This document shows positions 36,001 through 44,555 of a DNA stretch of 64,000 bases, one piece after another; positions within the stretch are counted from its first letter, which is position 1, and each line of letters starts with the position of its first letter. The position numbers and the translations under genes were made by a program. This stretch comes from Candidatus Rhodoluna planktonica (GTDB lineage: Bacteria; Actinomycetota; Actinomycetes; Actinomycetales; Microbacteriaceae). The notes below the pieces were generated by a model. It was not told the origin of the DNA. It ran no database searches and saw nothing but the letters and a program-made list of their open reading frames with translations. The stretch covers positions 310,001-374,000 of the forward strand of contig NZ_CP015208.1 of assembly GCF_001854225.1 (NCBI RefSeq). Reading direction: 5' to 3'.

Positions 36001-39000
36001 ATGTCTGAGATAGAAGAAACCCCCAATTATGTGGAGAACTCCACTTGGCAGCGGTGGCGCTCAGAAACTCTGAACTTTGGTGGCAATAACCCGCTAAAAA
36101 ACTTCGAATTCAACTCCTTTGGTCAAATCGATTTAGAGAAGAGCCATCCGGGTGGTTTTTCCCAACTAGTCACCGGCAAACGATCGTTGCTATCTAATTT
36201 GGTTCGCGATCCGCTTGCTTTTTCTAGGGCCTCTGCGGCTGCCCGCCGAGTAAAAAACAAAGCCGACAGAATTGAATCGACGCTTGGTTTCAAAACCTTG
36301 AATATGGTCGGTGGTCTCGCAACGATTGCAAAGCCTGAAGGCGAAGTCAAAATCCCTATTTTGATCTGGCCAATTTCGATGCTTAAGAAAGCCGATGACT
36401 ATGAAATTGAAATTTCGGGCCAAGTAAGCGTCAACCCGGTCTTGGTCCAAGAGCTCAATGAGTCTTTCGGCATTCAATTAAATGAGTCAGATTTACTTGC
36501 TCGGCAAAATGAGAGTTCAGATTTTGTTCCGGTCACAGTGCTCAATTATCTTGCTAACCTGACCCGAAACCAGGGTGAGATTGAATTCAAGCGCATCTTG
36601 GTAGTTGGCAATTTTGCAATTGAGCCAATCTTGCTGGCTCGAAAATTTAGCGATGAGCCTCATCCGGTGCTTAGCCGACTGGTGCAGGCAAACAGCGTCG
36701 AACTGGCAAAAGTTGAGACCGACCACCAAGAGACAATTTGCGAAGCCGACCTAATCCAGCGGCGAATTATTTCTAGAGCGCTGAATGGTGAATCATTCGC
36801 CGTCGAAACTTTGCCAGGGTGCGGATACCTGCAGACGGTTGTGATGTCGATTGCAGCCTTAGCCAAGCAAGGCAAAAGAGTTCTGCTGCTAGCAGCTCGA
36901 TCGCAAACGCGGGCCGAACTAAGTGATCGACTAAGCGAGCTTGGTTTATCCGGTTTGATCACCCGGGCAGATTCAACCTGGATTGATGCCGTGGCCGCTA
37001 TTTCGAGGCACGAGAAAGCAGCATCGGAAAGCGAATATCCGGTCAACCTGGACAGCTCCATTTTTGGTCCTTATTTTGAGCAGTTGGAGAAAACGCATCC
37101 TGATCTAGGTGTATCCGTTGCTGAGGCCATGTCTCAAATTGCAAAACTAACTGCACTGGAAAATGCGCCAGAAAATACTGCTCGCATTCCGTTGGAGAAA
37201 CTCAGCGGCTTGACCGATCGTGATGCGGTATTGACCGAATTGGCCCACGCCATGCAACTTGGCGAGTTCAAGTTTGGGCCTCAAGATTCAGCCTGGTTCG
37301 GGGCGGTGTTTAGTAACGCAGAAGATGTAAGCCGCGCGATTGAACTTGCTCAAAAACTCAACGAGACAGTTTTCACAGAGCTTTCTAAAGTTTTGGCAGA
37401 CTTCACCGAAAGAGTAAATTTCCGCCCTGCCAGCACAGTCTCCGAATGGGGAGACTATCTCTCCCTATTTATTGGAGTGAGGGAAACTTTAGACAAATTC
37501 ATCAGCGAGGTATTTGACCGACCGCTCACCGAACTTATTGCCGCTACAGCACCTCGCCGCGGTGTACCAAAAGATCAGCGCCCCGCAATTTCTGGAGGTA
37601 ATCGGCGCAGACTGAAGAAACTTGCCAAAGAATATCTTCGCAGCGGAATGTCGGTAGCAGACATGAACCAAGCGCTGCAGGCAATTCAGCAGCAGCGCGA
37701 TTCCTGGCGTGAACTTTCTCTGGTTCCAACGCAACCGCAAGTGCCTCAGGGGATCTTAGAAGCTCAAACCGCCTACCAAGCTTTCGTAGCTGATTTGCAG
37801 GCGCTTCAACGTCACCTTGATCCAGAAACCCATCCGGTTCCACTGTGGGATTTGCCTTTGGATCAGTTGAAGCAGGTACTCCACTCTCTGGCGAACGATA
37901 AAGAAGTCCTGGTAAATCTTTCCGAACGGGTCATGGTTCAATCTCGCCTAGCAGATCTGGGTCTGCAGCAATTAGTCCGAGAACTGGCCCGCTTACATGT
38001 TGACGATTTGCCCACTCTCGAACTTGAATTCCAACTTTCGTGGTGGCAGTCGGCACTCGACTTCCTGATCACTCAGCCAGATGCGCAGCGTCTGATTGAT
38101 TTTGAGAAACAGAATGATTTAGAAAACTCTTTTGCGAAGAATTACAGCGATTCGCTCAATCAAAATCGACTCGCTTTAGCCGCTGCGCTATCGAAAAAAT
38201 GGCGAAACTCACTTCAAGCCCATCCGGATGAGGCTCAGAAACTGAAGCAGCTGCTGCGAAGCGGTTCGGCTTCCATTTCGGAAATACAAGAATCTGCCCC
38301 GAGTCTGTTCGATTCAATCAGCAGCGGCGTGCTCATCTCGCCCTTCAGCGCTGAACTCTATTCGCTACCCAATTTCGATGTAGTTTTCGTTTTAGACGCC
38401 GCAGGCTTAGCAACAGCTGAAGTTGTCAACGGAATTCGATTTGCCCAACAAGTCATCGCATTTGGTGACCCAGCGATAGCCCAGCCGGAAAAATTTGAGT
38501 TGGAGCAAAGGGCCCAGCAAATTGAAAATGATTTGCACACCGACTCGGCATTTGCGGCAATCTCTGGTTGCTTTGGAACTGAGACGCTTGAACGCAGTTA
38601 TCGAACGACACCTCAGGCGCTAGGCGACCTAATCAACCGTGAGTTCTATTCGGGTCGCATCCAATTCACCCCCACCGCTGAAGAGTATTTTGGCGAGCGC
38701 CGTTTCTCGCTCGAAATTGTGACTGCAAAAAATCGAGCAAACTCAACGATTGAGGGGGCCACTGAAAGTCTAGATTCCGAGGTCAGTCGTTGTGTTGAAC
38801 TGGTTTTTAACCACGCTCTCTGGCACCCGGAGAAGTCACTTTTGGTCGCCAGCGCATCTGCAGTTCATGCAGAAAGAGTCAGAGCTGCGGTTGCACTAGA
38901 GCTCAATTCGAAACCTAACCTCGCCGAGTTCTTTGATTCTCACGGACGCGAGAAATTCGAAGTAGTTTCACTTTCAGAGCTGACTCACCGTATTGCAGAT

Positions 39001-39669
39001 CGCGTCATCTTTTCGATTGGCTTTGGACGGACCAGTCATGGCGCTGTTCTCTCTAACTTTGGGCAGCTAAATTTGGATTCCGGCAAGCGCTATCTTGCCA
39101 ATCTGATGGTCAGCGCTCGCGAACAAATAACAGTAGTTAGCTGTTTTCAGGCCAAGGATTTGCCAAATGATCGGCTAAGTCGAGGCGCCAACCTGCTGCG
39201 ACAACTATTGTCTGCGGCCGAAGAATTTGAACCTCAACAGGCTGATCCAATTGATGATCAGATTCTCAATGATTTAGTGATGCGTTTGAAAAAACTTGGG
39301 CTTCGGGTTGCTTCGCCTTACGGCGAGTTGGCCTTGGTCGTAAGTTATGGCAAGCGCGCTCTGTTCGTTGCACTGGATAAACATCTTGTCGGACATGATT
39401 GGATCGAAAAGTTCGCCATCGAACCTTCGTTTATTTGTGCCCTGGGTTGGGAATATTTCAGAGTTTTTAGTTTTCAACTTTTCTCAGATCCGCAGGGGGT
39501 TGCCAACCTCATCGCGGAGCATTTGGGCGTAGCAGTCTCAAAAAAGAAGGTTGCGCTCTTTGATGATTTCGACCGCTCGTTCGAAGATACCGATGCCGCC
39601 TGGGGTGAGCGAGCAACCGAAAATCGTGACGAAATCATGAAACGCGATAAGCCACCGCATTGGAAATAG
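36001..39669 (+). CDS. helicase-like protein with degenerate ATPase motifs and a C-terminal endonuclease-like domain
   Basis: 1222 residues, related to the DUF4011/SF1 helicase group. The Walker A position reads LPGCGYLQT (about 271-279) where active relatives have PGTGKSQT: Lys is Tyr and Ser is Leu. The Walker B position reads FDVVFVLDAAG (about 792-802) instead of FDxVxxDEAS. Later SF1 motifs persist in part: YRTTPQAL (about 867), 'VIFSIGFGRTSHGAVLSNFG' (about 1003-1022), then MVSARE in place of the TRAR motif VI. Residues about 1080-1210 resemble the MTES_1575-type restriction-endonuclease-like domain, also without a clear PD-(D/E)xK core. Predicted not to hydrolyse ATP. Monocistronic, in an otherwise core region. 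Confidence 0.78.
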   Translation: MSEIEETPNYVENSTWQRWRSETLNFGGNNPLKNFEFNSFGQIDLEKSHPGGFSQLVTGKRSLLSNLVRDPLAFSRASAAARRVKNKADRIESTLGFKTLNMVGGLATIAKPEGEVKIPILIWPISMLKKADDYEIEISGQVSVNPVLVQELNESFGIQLNESDLLARQNESSDFVPVTVLNYLANLTRNQGEIEFKRILVVGNFAIEPILLARKFSDEPHPVLSRLVQANSVELAKVETDHQETICEADLIQRRIISRALNGESFAVETLPGCGYLQTVVMSIAALAKQGKRVLLLAARSQTRAELSDRLSELGLSGLITRADSTWIDAVAAISRHEKAASESEYPVNLDSSIFGPYFEQLEKTHPDLGVSVAEAMSQIAKLTALENAPENTARIPLEKLSGLTDRDAVLTELAHAMQLGEFKFGPQDSAWFGAVFSNAEDVSRAIELAQKLNETVFTELSKVLADFTERVNFRPASTVSEWGDYLSLFIGVRETLDKFISEVFDRPLTELIAATAPRRGVPKDQRPAISGGNRRRLKKLAKEYLRSGMSVADMNQALQAIQQQRDSWRELSLVPTQPQVPQGILEAQTAYQAFVADLQALQRHLDPETHPVPLWDLPLDQLKQVLHSLANDKEVLVNLSERVMVQSRLADLGLQQLVRELARLHVDDLPTLELEFQLSWWQSALDFLITQPDAQRLIDFEKQNDLENSFAKNYSDSLNQNRLALAAALSKKWRNSLQAHPDEAQKLKQLLRSGSASISEIQESAPSLFDSISSGVLISPFSAELYSLPNFDVVFVLDAAGLATAEVVNGIRFAQQVIAFGDPAIAQPEKFELEQRAQQIENDLHTDSAFAAISGCFGTETLERSYRTTPQALGDLINREFYSGRIQFTPTAEEYFGERRFSLEIVTAKNRANSTIEGATESLDSEVSRCVELVFNHALWHPEKSLLVASASAVHAERVRAAVALELNSKPNLAEFFDSHGREKFEVVSLSELTHRIADRVIFSIGFGRTSHGAVLSNFGQLNLDSGKRYLANLMVSAREQITVVSCFQAKDLPNDRLSRGANLLRQLLSAAEEFEPQQADPIDDQILNDLVMRLKKLGLRVASPYGELALVVSYGKRALFVALDKHLVGHDWIEKFAIEPSFICALGWEYFRVFSFQLFSDPQGVANLIAEHLGVAVSKKKVALFDDFDRSFEDTDAAWGERATENRDEIMKRDKPPHWK

Positions 39670-39693
39670 CCCTATTTTTATCGGTAAAAACTA

Positions 39694-39903
39694 TTAAGAG
39701 TTAGAGCCTGAGCTTGAATTTGATGACGAAGCCGAGTCAGTTTTGTAGAAACCTGAACCCTTGAAAGTTACGCCGACCTGACCAAACACTTTTCTTAGTT
39801 CGCCTTCGCACTTAGGGCATTTTGTCAATGCTTCATCTGTAAAACTTTGCTGCACGTCAAATTGCTCACTGCAAGATTTACAGGCGTAGGTGTATGTAGG
39901 CAT
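39694..39903 (-). CDS. FmdB-family zinc-ribbon protein
   Basis: 69 residues. Zinc ribbon with CKSC and CPKC pairs ('MPTYTYACKSCSEQF', 'KCPKCEGELRK'), then 'FGQVGVTFKGSGFYKTD' and a Ser-rich tail, exactly the FmdB/Zn-ribbon-RRR layout. Function unknown. TAAAAT (39911-39916, minus strand) is 7 nt before the ATG. Confidence 0.92.
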   Translation of the reverse strand: MPTYTYACKSCSEQFDVQQSFTDEALTKCPKCEGELRKVFGQVGVTFKGSGFYKTDSASSSNSSSGSNS

Positions 39904-39922
39904 GAACCCTATTTTAAGTGAG

Positions 39923-40504
39923 CTATTTGACCTTGGGAAATCGGCTACTGCAAACGATTATTTGCGTGGGCGTCACAATCGCGTCGATCATCTGGTCGTG
40001 ACTTTCGGTCGGTAGATCGGTAAATACTTCTTCGTCAAAAACTACCGCGACAGTTAGCGGGTAATTTTCACCAAGAGCCCGGTCATAAAAACCCATTCCT
40101 TTACCGAGCCTTTTCCCGTTCGGCGAAGCTGCCAACGCTGGAGCGATAACCAGGTCAACATTTTCCAAAGAAGTCTCGGGGCCAATTGGCTCTGGAAATA
40201 CAAAAATTCCAGGCTCGGTGTCCCCGGAGAAGTCAACCCAGGTTAGCGATCTGTCTGCATTGGACCTTGGCATTACCAAGCTCAAGTGGTTCTCAAGTGC
40301 CCAGTCAATAAAAAGTTCGGTGTCTGGTTCTGTGCTTTGAGAAAGGTAGCAGGCCACTTTTTTGCTTCCCAATTTGGAAACCAAACCAATCAGTTGTTCG
40401 GCTAAACCGCTTGCTTCAAAAACTCTAAATTCAGTTTCGGTTCGACGTTGAATTATTTGTTTCCTTAAAGATTTCTTTTGTTCAACTATCGACAATTGCT
40501 CCAT
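39923..40504 (-). CDS. 5-formyltetrahydrofolate cyclo-ligase
   Basis: 193 residues. Converts 5-formyl-THF to 5,10-methenyl-THF with ATP. Signature 'NGKRLGKGMGFYDRAL' (about 130-145) and N-terminal basic 'KKSLRKQIIQRR' match the MTHFS/YgfA family. Starts at ATG 40504, leaderless, divergent from the acetyltransferase gene. Confidence 0.93.
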   Translation of the reverse strand: MEQLSIVEQKKSLRKQIIQRRTETEFRVFEASGLAEQLIGLVSKLGSKKVACYLSQSTEPDTELFIDWALENHLSLVMPRSNADRSLTWVDFSGDTEPGIFVFPEPIGPETSLENVDLVIAPALAASPNGKRLGKGMGFYDRALGENYPLTVAVVFDEEVFTDLPTESHDQMIDAIVTPTQIIVCSSRFPKVK

Positions 40505-40521
40505 ACCACTAATCTAGCCAC
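40505..40521. promoter_or_regulatory. overlapping divergent leaderless promoters
   Basis: The whole 17-bp gap between two divergent start codons. TAATCT (40510-40515) is 6 nt before the GTG at 40522; TAGATT on the other strand (40511-40516) is 6 nt before the ATG at 40504. The two -10 hexamers share five base pairs. Confidence 0.55.
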
Positions 40522-41130
40522 GTGTCCCATGCTCTAGAACTTGTTGATGGTGAAGTAAGCGCTCGCATTGTAAAAATTCGCGACGCCAAAAAGCTAGAAG
40601 AACTGCTGATGACCAATCGAGCTTGGTTGCGCCCGTGGGAGGCAACAAACCCCGAAGGGCCTGTCAGTTTTGACATAAAGAAACAAATTAGAGCCCTGCT
40701 TCGGCAAATGGACAATGATCAAGGGTTACCTTTTGTTATTTGCTTCAATGGGCAGGTGGTGGGCCAGGTCAACGTCGCAAACATTCTGTGGGGTTCAGTA
40801 AGTTCCGCTGTCATCGGTTATTGGATTGCACCAGATTTTGCGGGCCAGAACATAACTCCGACCGCAGTTGCTCTGGTCAGCGATTATCTAATGCGCGAAA
40901 TGGGGCTCCACCGAATTGAAATAGACATACGCCCAGAGAACAAGGCATCCATCCGCGTTGTTGAAAAACTGGGTTTTCGCTATGAAGGCTTTCGGGAAAA
41001 GTACATTCACATTAATGGCGCCTGGCGGGATCACTTCTCATTTGCGCTTACCAAGGAAGAAGTCGCCGAGGGAATTCTGCTGAGGTGGAAGCGTGGCCGA
41101 GTGCCCAAGTCTGAATACCCAATCTTTTAG
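40522..41130 (+). CDS. RimJ/RimL-type GNAT N-acetyltransferase
   Basis: 202 residues. Acetyl-CoA-dependent GNAT fold: 'IGYWIAPDFAGQNITPTAVA' (motif A region), 'GLHRIEIDIRPENKASIRVV' and 'KLGFRYEGFRE' are characteristic of ribosomal-protein alanine acetyltransferases. GTG start, leaderless. In corynebacteria and streptomycetes rimJ lies with the cyclo-ligase, glp(moeA) and glpR/sepX; here only glp/moeA is missing. Confidence 0.9.
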   Translation: MSHALELVDGEVSARIVKIRDAKKLEELLMTNRAWLRPWEATNPEGPVSFDIKKQIRALLRQMDNDQGLPFVICFNGQVVGQVNVANILWGSVSSAVIGYWIAPDFAGQNITPTAVALVSDYLMREMGLHRIEIDIRPENKASIRVVEKLGFRYEGFREKYIHINGAWRDHFSFALTKEEVAEGILLRWKRGRVPKSEYPIF

Positions 41131-41193
41131 CTGGGTCGGCCCCGAAAAATTAAACACACCGGATTAAATCCTGCCCAGTTTACATCAAACGCA

Positions 41194-41199
41194 TATCTT
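41194..41199 (+). promoter_or_regulatory. leaderless -10 element
   Basis: TATCTT, 6 nt before the ATG at 41206; no Shine-Dalgarno. Confidence 0.45.
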
Positions 41200-41205
41200 T
41201 GAACT

Positions 41206-41823
41206 ATGAATTTGAATGGTGCCGGCGGCTTGATGCTTTTAGTTGTCGCAGCACTATGGCTGTGGGTCTTTGTGCCGTCTTGGGTCAAGCAGAGTGAGAG
41301 AAAGCAAGAGATTCGCCGGGACAAAAATTCGATCAAATCGGAAATTAAAAATAATCAGACTAAGTCACTCAAGAACTACTCAGGTGTAGCTGCCAAGACT
41401 TATCGCTTGGTGCTGGTTCGTCGCTTGTTCTCAGCAACAATCGTTGTAAGTATTGCTACTCTCGCTCTGTCAAGCTACCTGTCCACGGAAAATTTTCTCT
41501 GGTTGTTTGCTGCAGCGCCAAGTTTTATTTTGCTGATTGCATCCTGCTGGGTTGTCTTCAAAGCATCTCAACGAATCGACCAGCTCTCGCTTCTGGCACT
41601 TGATTCAAAAAGCCAAATTTTCTCAAAATACGCTGCGACTTTCGAGTCTGATCAGAGTTCAATTGATTCTCGAGCCTGGGTTAGAACTGAACTTCCTGAA
41701 CCGAAACAGTCCCTGGCCACTTTAGAACAAGTTGAGGTTGCGTCAGTTGAAGTCTTAGAGACCAGTCGAGTTCGAGAAGTAGATCTGGACGAAATCATTC
41801 GTCGACGTCGCGCCAACGGATGA
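41206..41823 (+). CDS. membrane protein resembling the division protein SepX/GlpR
   Basis: 205 residues. Membrane helix at about 6-24 ('GLMLLVVAALWLWVFVPSW'), a basic cytosolic loop (SERKQEIRRDKNSIKSEIK), two more helices at about 72-90 and 94-116, and a cytosolic C-terminus ending DEIIRRRRANG. This topology, and its place after rimJ and the cyclo-ligase, match SepX/GlpR, an actinobacterial protein that works with FtsZ and the gephyrin-like Glp at the septum. Sequence similarity alone is weak, so the call rests partly on gene order. Confidence 0.55.
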   Translation: MNLNGAGGLMLLVVAALWLWVFVPSWVKQSERKQEIRRDKNSIKSEIKNNQTKSLKNYSGVAAKTYRLVLVRRLFSATIVVSIATLALSSYLSTENFLWLFAAAPSFILLIASCWVVFKASQRIDQLSLLALDSKSQIFSKYAATFESDQSSIDSRAWVRTELPEPKQSLATLEQVEVASVEVLETSRVREVDLDEIIRRRRANG

Positions 41824-41923
41824 AATTTCTGTGGTGGCAAAATCAGCAATTATGTTCTGGGTTTTTTGCCCGCGAAGAGTAAAGTTTTAAAGAACTCCCA
41901 CGTATATTTCAGGAAAGAAGCTA

Positions 41924-42532
41924 ATGGGTATTTTTGATTCAGCGAAAAAATTGTTCGCTAGAAACGCATCTAACATTGCAAAAGACGCCGGCAAGATTGC
42001 CGCTGAAGTTGCCGACGAGGCTGCTAAGGTCGCCGCAGATCTTGAGAAAAAAGTAGACAAAACTGTTGCTGAGGTTGAGAAGAAAGTTGCAACCACCGCA
42101 AAGGTCGTTGAAAAGAAGGCAACAGCTGCTGTGCGTACCGCGAGCAAGACCGCAACCAAGGCAACCAAGTCTGCTGGTACTGCTGTGAAGAAGGCAGCAA
42201 GCACAGCTGCGAAGACCACCGCGAAGGCTGCCAAGCCTGCGGCTAAGAAGGCTGCACCTAAGGCAGCTGCGAAGCCTGCTGCGAAGCCTGCGGCTAAGAA
42301 GGCTGCACCTAAGGCTGCTGCGAAGCCTGCTGCGAAGCCTGCGGCTAAGAAGGCTGCACCTAAGGCTGCTGCGAAGCCTGCTGCGAAGCCTGCCGCCAAA
42401 AAGGCTGCACCTAAGGCTGCTGCGAAGCCAGCTGCGAAGCCGGCCGTCAAAAAGGCTGCACCTAAGCCTGCTGCTAAGAAGGCTGCACCTAAGCCTGCAG
42501 CTAAGCCAGCCGCTAAGCCAGCCGCAAAGTAA
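41924..42532 (+). CDS. Lys/Ala/Pro repeat protein, histone H1-like
   Basis: 202 residues. Residues 1-75 are an amphipathic helical region (MGIFDSAKKLFARNASNIAK...), and about 75-202 is low-complexity KKAAPKAAAKPAAKPAA repeats, like the C-tails of histone H1, HupB or other nucleoid proteins. It lacks an HU domain. A nucleic-acid-binding or condensing role is inferred from composition. ATG follows AGGAAAG. The opposite strand is also open here but only as a shadow of the repeats. Confidence 0.8.
   Translation: MGIFDSAKKLFARNASNIAKDAGKIAAEVADEAAKVAADLEKKVDKTVAEVEKKVATTAKVVEKKATAAVRTASKTATKATKSAGTAVKKAASTAAKTTAKAAKPAAKKAAPKAAAKPAAKPAAKKAAPKAAAKPAAKPAAKKAAPKAAAKPAAKPAAKKAAPKAAAKPAAKPAVKKAAPKPAAKKAAPKPAAKPAAKPAAK
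42239..42442 (+). repeat. 51-bp in-frame tandem repeat (four units)
   Basis: Units start at 42239, 42290, 42341 and 42392. Units 2 and 3 are identical over all 51 bases; unit 1 differs by one base and unit 4 at several third positions. Degenerate partial units continue to about 42530. Each unit encodes 17 residues. A candidate site for length variation. Confidence 0.9.
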
Positions 42533-42540
42533 CTTAAACG

Positions 42541-42567
42541 AAAAAGGGGCCTTAGGGCCCCTTTTTT
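42541..42567 (+). terminator. rho-independent terminator after the repeat protein gene
   Basis: Stem AAAAAGGGGCC/GGCCCCTTTTT with TTAG loop and T-run. Confidence 0.93.
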
Positions 42568-42596
42568 ATTTTTAGCGAAGTGCTGTACGACGACTC

Positions 42597-43487
42597 TTAG
42601 TTTTTCTCGACGACCCAAGCGCTCGCCTGATCAAGACTCGGATGGGTGAACTGGAACCCACTCGAGATTAGTTTGTCGGCGCTCATGTTCTGCGAGCAGA
42701 GAAGCAACTCGCGAGCGGCCTCACCAATCAGCAAATTAAGCGCGAATTTAGGAACCGGAATTATTGCCGGGCGGTGCAACTTCTTGGCGAGACTTGCCAC
42801 TATTTGCCCGCAGGTAGCTGGCTCGGGTGCAGTGAGATTGTAGGCGCCCTCGGTCTTTTGATTATCGATGAGGTGGATTATTGCGCGGGCTTCATCAACC
42901 AGCGAAATCCAGGCCCAATCTTGTTTTCCTGACCCAAGAGGGCCGCCGATGCCAAGTTTAATTAGCGGTAGCAACCTGCCTAGGGCGCCCAAAGATTTTG
43001 ACATAACCATTGTGGTTCTAACCAAAACGACCCTGGTCTCGGCTTTTGCTGCTTCTGCTTCCCATTGAGCCGCAAGGTCGCTTAGGAAGCCAGTCCCTTT
43101 CGGCGAGGTTTCAGTCAAAACTTCGCCAGGCTTGTCTCCGTAGAAACCAGATGCAGAACCGCTAACTAAAACCTTCGGTTTGTTGGTTGCGCGATTGATG
43201 GCAGAAACTAAAGTTTTTGTTGAGTTGATTCTTGAAGAGACGATTTCTTGTTTGTACTTCTTAGTCCAAGGAATTTTGCCCGTGGTGGCACCGGCTAGAT
43301 TGACCACCGCATCGATGCCATCTAGGGCATCTTCAGGGATTCTTTGGGTTTCCGGATCCCATTGGATTTCAAAGTTATTTTCTGGTGCACGTCTAACCAA
43401 GCGATATGCCTCGTCACCGCGGGCAGTTAGCTGCCTGACAAGCTCGCTGCCAACAAGTCCAGATGCTCCAGAAATCAATACTTTCAA
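42597..43487 (-). CDS. TIGR01777-family NAD(P)-dependent epimerase/SDR
   Basis: 296 residues, like E. coli YfcH and mycobacterial homologues. Nucleotide-binding motif SGASGLVGSEL near residue 5-15, 'VNLAGATTGKIPWTKKYK', 'VSGSASGFYG' (active-site region) and the C-terminal DUF1731 segment 'VPKFALNLLIGEAARELLL'. Substrate unknown. TTG start behind GGAGG. Divergent from terC. Confidence 0.92.
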   Translation of the reverse strand: MKVLISGASGLVGSELVRQLTARGDEAYRLVRRAPENNFEIQWDPETQRIPEDALDGIDAVVNLAGATTGKIPWTKKYKQEIVSSRINSTKTLVSAINRATNKPKVLVSGSASGFYGDKPGEVLTETSPKGTGFLSDLAAQWEAEAAKAETRVVLVRTTMVMSKSLGALGRLLPLIKLGIGGPLGSGKQDWAWISLVDEARAIIHLIDNQKTEGAYNLTAPEPATCGQIVASLAKKLHRPAIIPVPKFALNLLIGEAARELLLCSQNMSADKLISSGFQFTHPSLDQASAWVVEKN

Positions 43488-43568
43488 CTCATCCTCCTAG
43501 CAAGTCAAGCCATTCAAAATTGGGAATTATTCCGACTGATATCTGTTTTGCTTCGGCAGGAGGAAATT

Positions 43569-44555
43569 ATGCAGGTTGATGCTTGGGTCTGGTGGCTGTC
43601 GATTGGTGTTTTAGTCGCGGTGATAGTTGGAGATTTGATTTATCAAATCCGTAACCCTCACGAGCCAACCTTCAAAGAATCTGCCATTCAGAGCTCTGTT
43701 TATATGGGTGCGGCACTTATCTTCGCTTGGGTCGTGGGCCAAGTTTGGGGAGGCCAATATGGTTCTGAATACTTGGCTGGTTTCATCACCGAAAAGAGCC
43801 TTTCGGTTGACAACCTGTTTGTCTTTCTAATTATTTTCACTCAGTTTGCGGTCCCGAGAAGGCTGCAGAGCCAAGCGCTTTTGATCGGCATTGTGATTGC
43901 GTTGGTCCTGCGCGGTATTTTCATCGCAGTTGGTGCTGCTGCCATCAATGCGTTCAGTTGGGTTTTCTACATCTTTGGTGCTTTCTTGATTTACACCGCT
44001 GCCATGTTGATTTGGGATACCTTCCATCATGCTTCCGAGGACAAAGTTCCAGGCGGAAAGCTAATGGCTTTTGTTAAGAAGCGTTTCGCCACCGTTGACG
44101 AGTTTCATGACACAAAGTTGACCATCAAAATTGATGGCAAGCGTTTCATCACACCGATGCTTTTGGTAATGATTTCAATCGGTGCCACCGATGTGCTCTT
44201 TGCGCTCGACTCGATCCCAGCTGTTTACGGTCTCACCAACGAACCGTACATCGTCTTTACCGCAAATGCCTTTGCTTTGCTCGGGCTTCGCCAGCTCTAT
44301 TTCTTACTTAGCGGTTTGATGGAACGCCTGAAGTACCTGGGTGTTGGTCTGTCGATTATTTTGGCTTGGATCGGCGCGAAATTAGTGTTCCATGCGATGC
44401 ACAAGAATGAACTTCCATTTATCAACAATGGTGAGTACATAAAATGGGCACCTGAAATTTCGACTGAACTATCGCTGACCGTGATTTTGGTGACACTGTT
44501 TTTGACAACAGTGATCAGTCTTTTGGCGACCCGAAAAAAGAAAGCCGAAATTTAG
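43569..44555 (+). CDS. TerC-family membrane protein
   Basis: 328 residues with about eight to nine membrane helices. Metal-coordinating signatures 'EKSLSVDNLFVFLIIF' and 'IGATDVLFALDSIPAVYGLT' are typical of TerC/Alx, which export manganese or protect newly secreted proteins from mismetallation. The ATG at 43569 follows AGGAGG. Overlaps the convergent aldo/keto reductase gene by 4 nt. Confidence 0.93.
   Translation: MQVDAWVWWLSIGVLVAVIVGDLIYQIRNPHEPTFKESAIQSSVYMGAALIFAWVVGQVWGGQYGSEYLAGFITEKSLSVDNLFVFLIIFTQFAVPRRLQSQALLIGIVIALVLRGIFIAVGAAAINAFSWVFYIFGAFLIYTAAMLIWDTFHHASEDKVPGGKLMAFVKKRFATVDEFHDTKLTIKIDGKRFITPMLLVMISIGATDVLFALDSIPAVYGLTNEPYIVFTANAFALLGLRQLYFLLSGLMERLKYLGVGLSIILAWIGAKLVFHAMHKNELPFINNGEYIKWAPEISTELSLTVILVTLFLTTVISLLATRKKKAEI

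Noticed and set aside
39670-39693. A/T-rich inverted repeat between the helicase-like gene and FmdB as a terminator
   Set aside because: Stem is almost only A-T (TATTTTTA/TAAAAACTA) and unlikely to terminate strongly.
42239-42532. Regular repeats that might suggest a CRISPR array
   Set aside because: Units are contiguous and in frame with coding sequence, without unique spacers, and no cas genes are nearby.
41887-42618. A 243-codon open frame on the minus strand, rich in Gly/Ala/Phe/Leu repeats
   Set aside because: It is the exact antisense shadow of the Lys/Ala repeat gene, created by repetitive codons, and has no convincing start site.
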